From: Phascolarctos cinereus
Taxonomy: Eukaryota; Chordata; Mammalia; Diprotodontia; Phascolarctidae
Length of the DNA stretch: 64,000 bases
NCBI RefSeq assembly: GCF_002099425.1
Contig: NW_018343973.1
Coordinates: 2,670,501 to 2,734,500 of the forward strand
Direction: 5' to 3'
Part shown: piece after piece, positions 63,371-64,000 of the stretch
Layout of the letters: every line of letters starts with the position of its first letter
Numbering within the stretch: the first letter of the stretch is position 1
Program-made: the position numbers and the translations under genes
Notes under the pieces: model-generated
What the model saw: the letters and a program-made list of their open reading frames with translations, nothing else
What the model was told of the DNA's origin: nothing
Database searches by the model: none

Positions 63371-64000
63371 TATTGTATACTTATTAAAGCACAATGTTAA
63401 TATATTTTGTATTCCATTATTGCCTTGTATACTCCCTATGTTCCAAACAAATTGGACCAACTGCTATTTGCAAAACATGTTCTGTGTTTTTGCACTTTCA
63501 TATGTCAGATCATGAATGTTAGCTTTGTGGGGTTTCTCACAATCATAAAGCAAAGGCAGAACAGACTTATACAAATGCATGAATGGGAAAAAGGGGGAGC
63601 ATTCTCTTTGGGACAAACAAACAAAAAATGGATCCAGATAGTTTTTCTTATCCTAGTTCAACAATAAAATTGAAATATGTGCTAAAAAAGTGACAGCTGG
63701 GTGACCATGGGGCACATGATCTAGAGCCATGAGGGAAGGTCAGTTAACAATTCAAGAACGTCAATGCCAGGTCCTATTCTCACTGGTTCAGACACTTTAC
63801 TCATCCTCTTGGTTTCTTCCTTCCTTCCTTTTTTTCCTTGTGGTAAAAGCAAGGATAAAAATATTGATCTCTCCTCAGAGATTATTTTATAAATCATCTA
63901 ATTAGTAATTGAAGTGATTTTGAAAGATAAAGGGCTTCACAAAAGTTTCATTAAACTTATTACTTGAAACACTATCAGCATAACATAAACTCAATAAGTT
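63371..64000. other. Unique sequence to the window end
   Basis: A (CTTC)n stretch lies near 63817-63835. ORFs at 63272-63460 and 63407-63667 have no recognisable domain. Confidence 0.4.

Noticed and set aside
1-64000. CRISPR arrays, operons, phage or bacterial systems
   Set aside because: The tandem and dispersed repeats are eukaryotic SINEs and microsatellites; there are no spacer-like arrays, Shine-Dalgarno-led ORFs or coding density of a prokaryote.
1-64000. tRNA genes suggested by repeated GGTTCAAATCC-like B boxes
   Set aside because: All such boxes lie in MIR, THER, Mar1 or WSINE1 heads; no segment shows a full cloverleaf with a pol III terminator.

Overview
This is vertebrate nuclear DNA, almost certainly from a marsupial. 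The ground sequence is AT-rich and CpG-poor, with no bacterial-style coding density. It is packed with tRNA-headed CORE-SINEs carrying marsupial signatures: a GGGGCAGCTAGGTGGC-type head, 'CTAGCTGTGTGACCCTGGGC', and the 'TTTGGGGTTTTCTTGGCAAAG' tail of Mar1-type SINEs. The youngest-looking copies, with A-tails and perfect target-site duplications, resemble the WSINE1 group of Australian marsupials. An australidelphian host is therefore my best guess, but this is inference from memory of repeat families.

I recognise no intact protein-coding gene. All long-enough ORFs are short (the longest is about 120 codons), and many can be traced to transposon remnants. Three places hint at host function. 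The first is a short CpG-rich, GC-box-bearing island at about 45.17-45.51 kb. The second is a minus-strand open segment with a splice-acceptor-like start and a poly(A)-signal end at about 62.39-62.62 kb. The third is a set of long repeat-free blocks (about 20.4-22.5, 30.7-32.7, 33.8-35.1, 44.7-45.8, 48.0-48.8, 48.9-50.3 and 54.1-55.9 kb) that are candidates for regulatory or intronic DNA.

Layout. 0-10 kb: mixed old repeats, dominated by a degraded antisense L2 LINE (3.85-5.35 kb). 10.4-15.6 kb: an old antisense L1 broken up by a SINE, a 7SL RNA pseudogene, another SINE and an odd ~1 kb insert built of ~264-bp tandem monomers with an L2-like tail. 17-20.4 kb: MIR/THER, L1 and L2 pieces. 20.4-25.4 kb: mostly unique. 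25.4-28.8 kb: two sense L1 3' ends and SINEs. 29.6-30.3 kb: an RTE LINE. 32.7-33.5 kb: a Tc1-like DNA transposon remnant beside a CR1/L3 fragment. 35.3-36.9 kb: an L3 LINE containing four nested SINEs. 36.5-43 kb: dense in Mar1-type SINEs. 44.7-50.3 kb: mostly unique DNA around the CpG island. 50.3-54.1 kb: L2, L1, L3 and SINE pieces. 56.5-57.1 kb: a solo LTR. 58-64 kb: SINEs, three long microsatellites and the unexplained minus-strand open segment.

The elements form a legible nesting history: L2, L3, MIR3 and Tc1 lie underneath; THER1, THER2 and Mar1 come next; WSINE1-like copies with perfect duplications lie on top. Family names are assigned from recalled consensus features, not from a database search.
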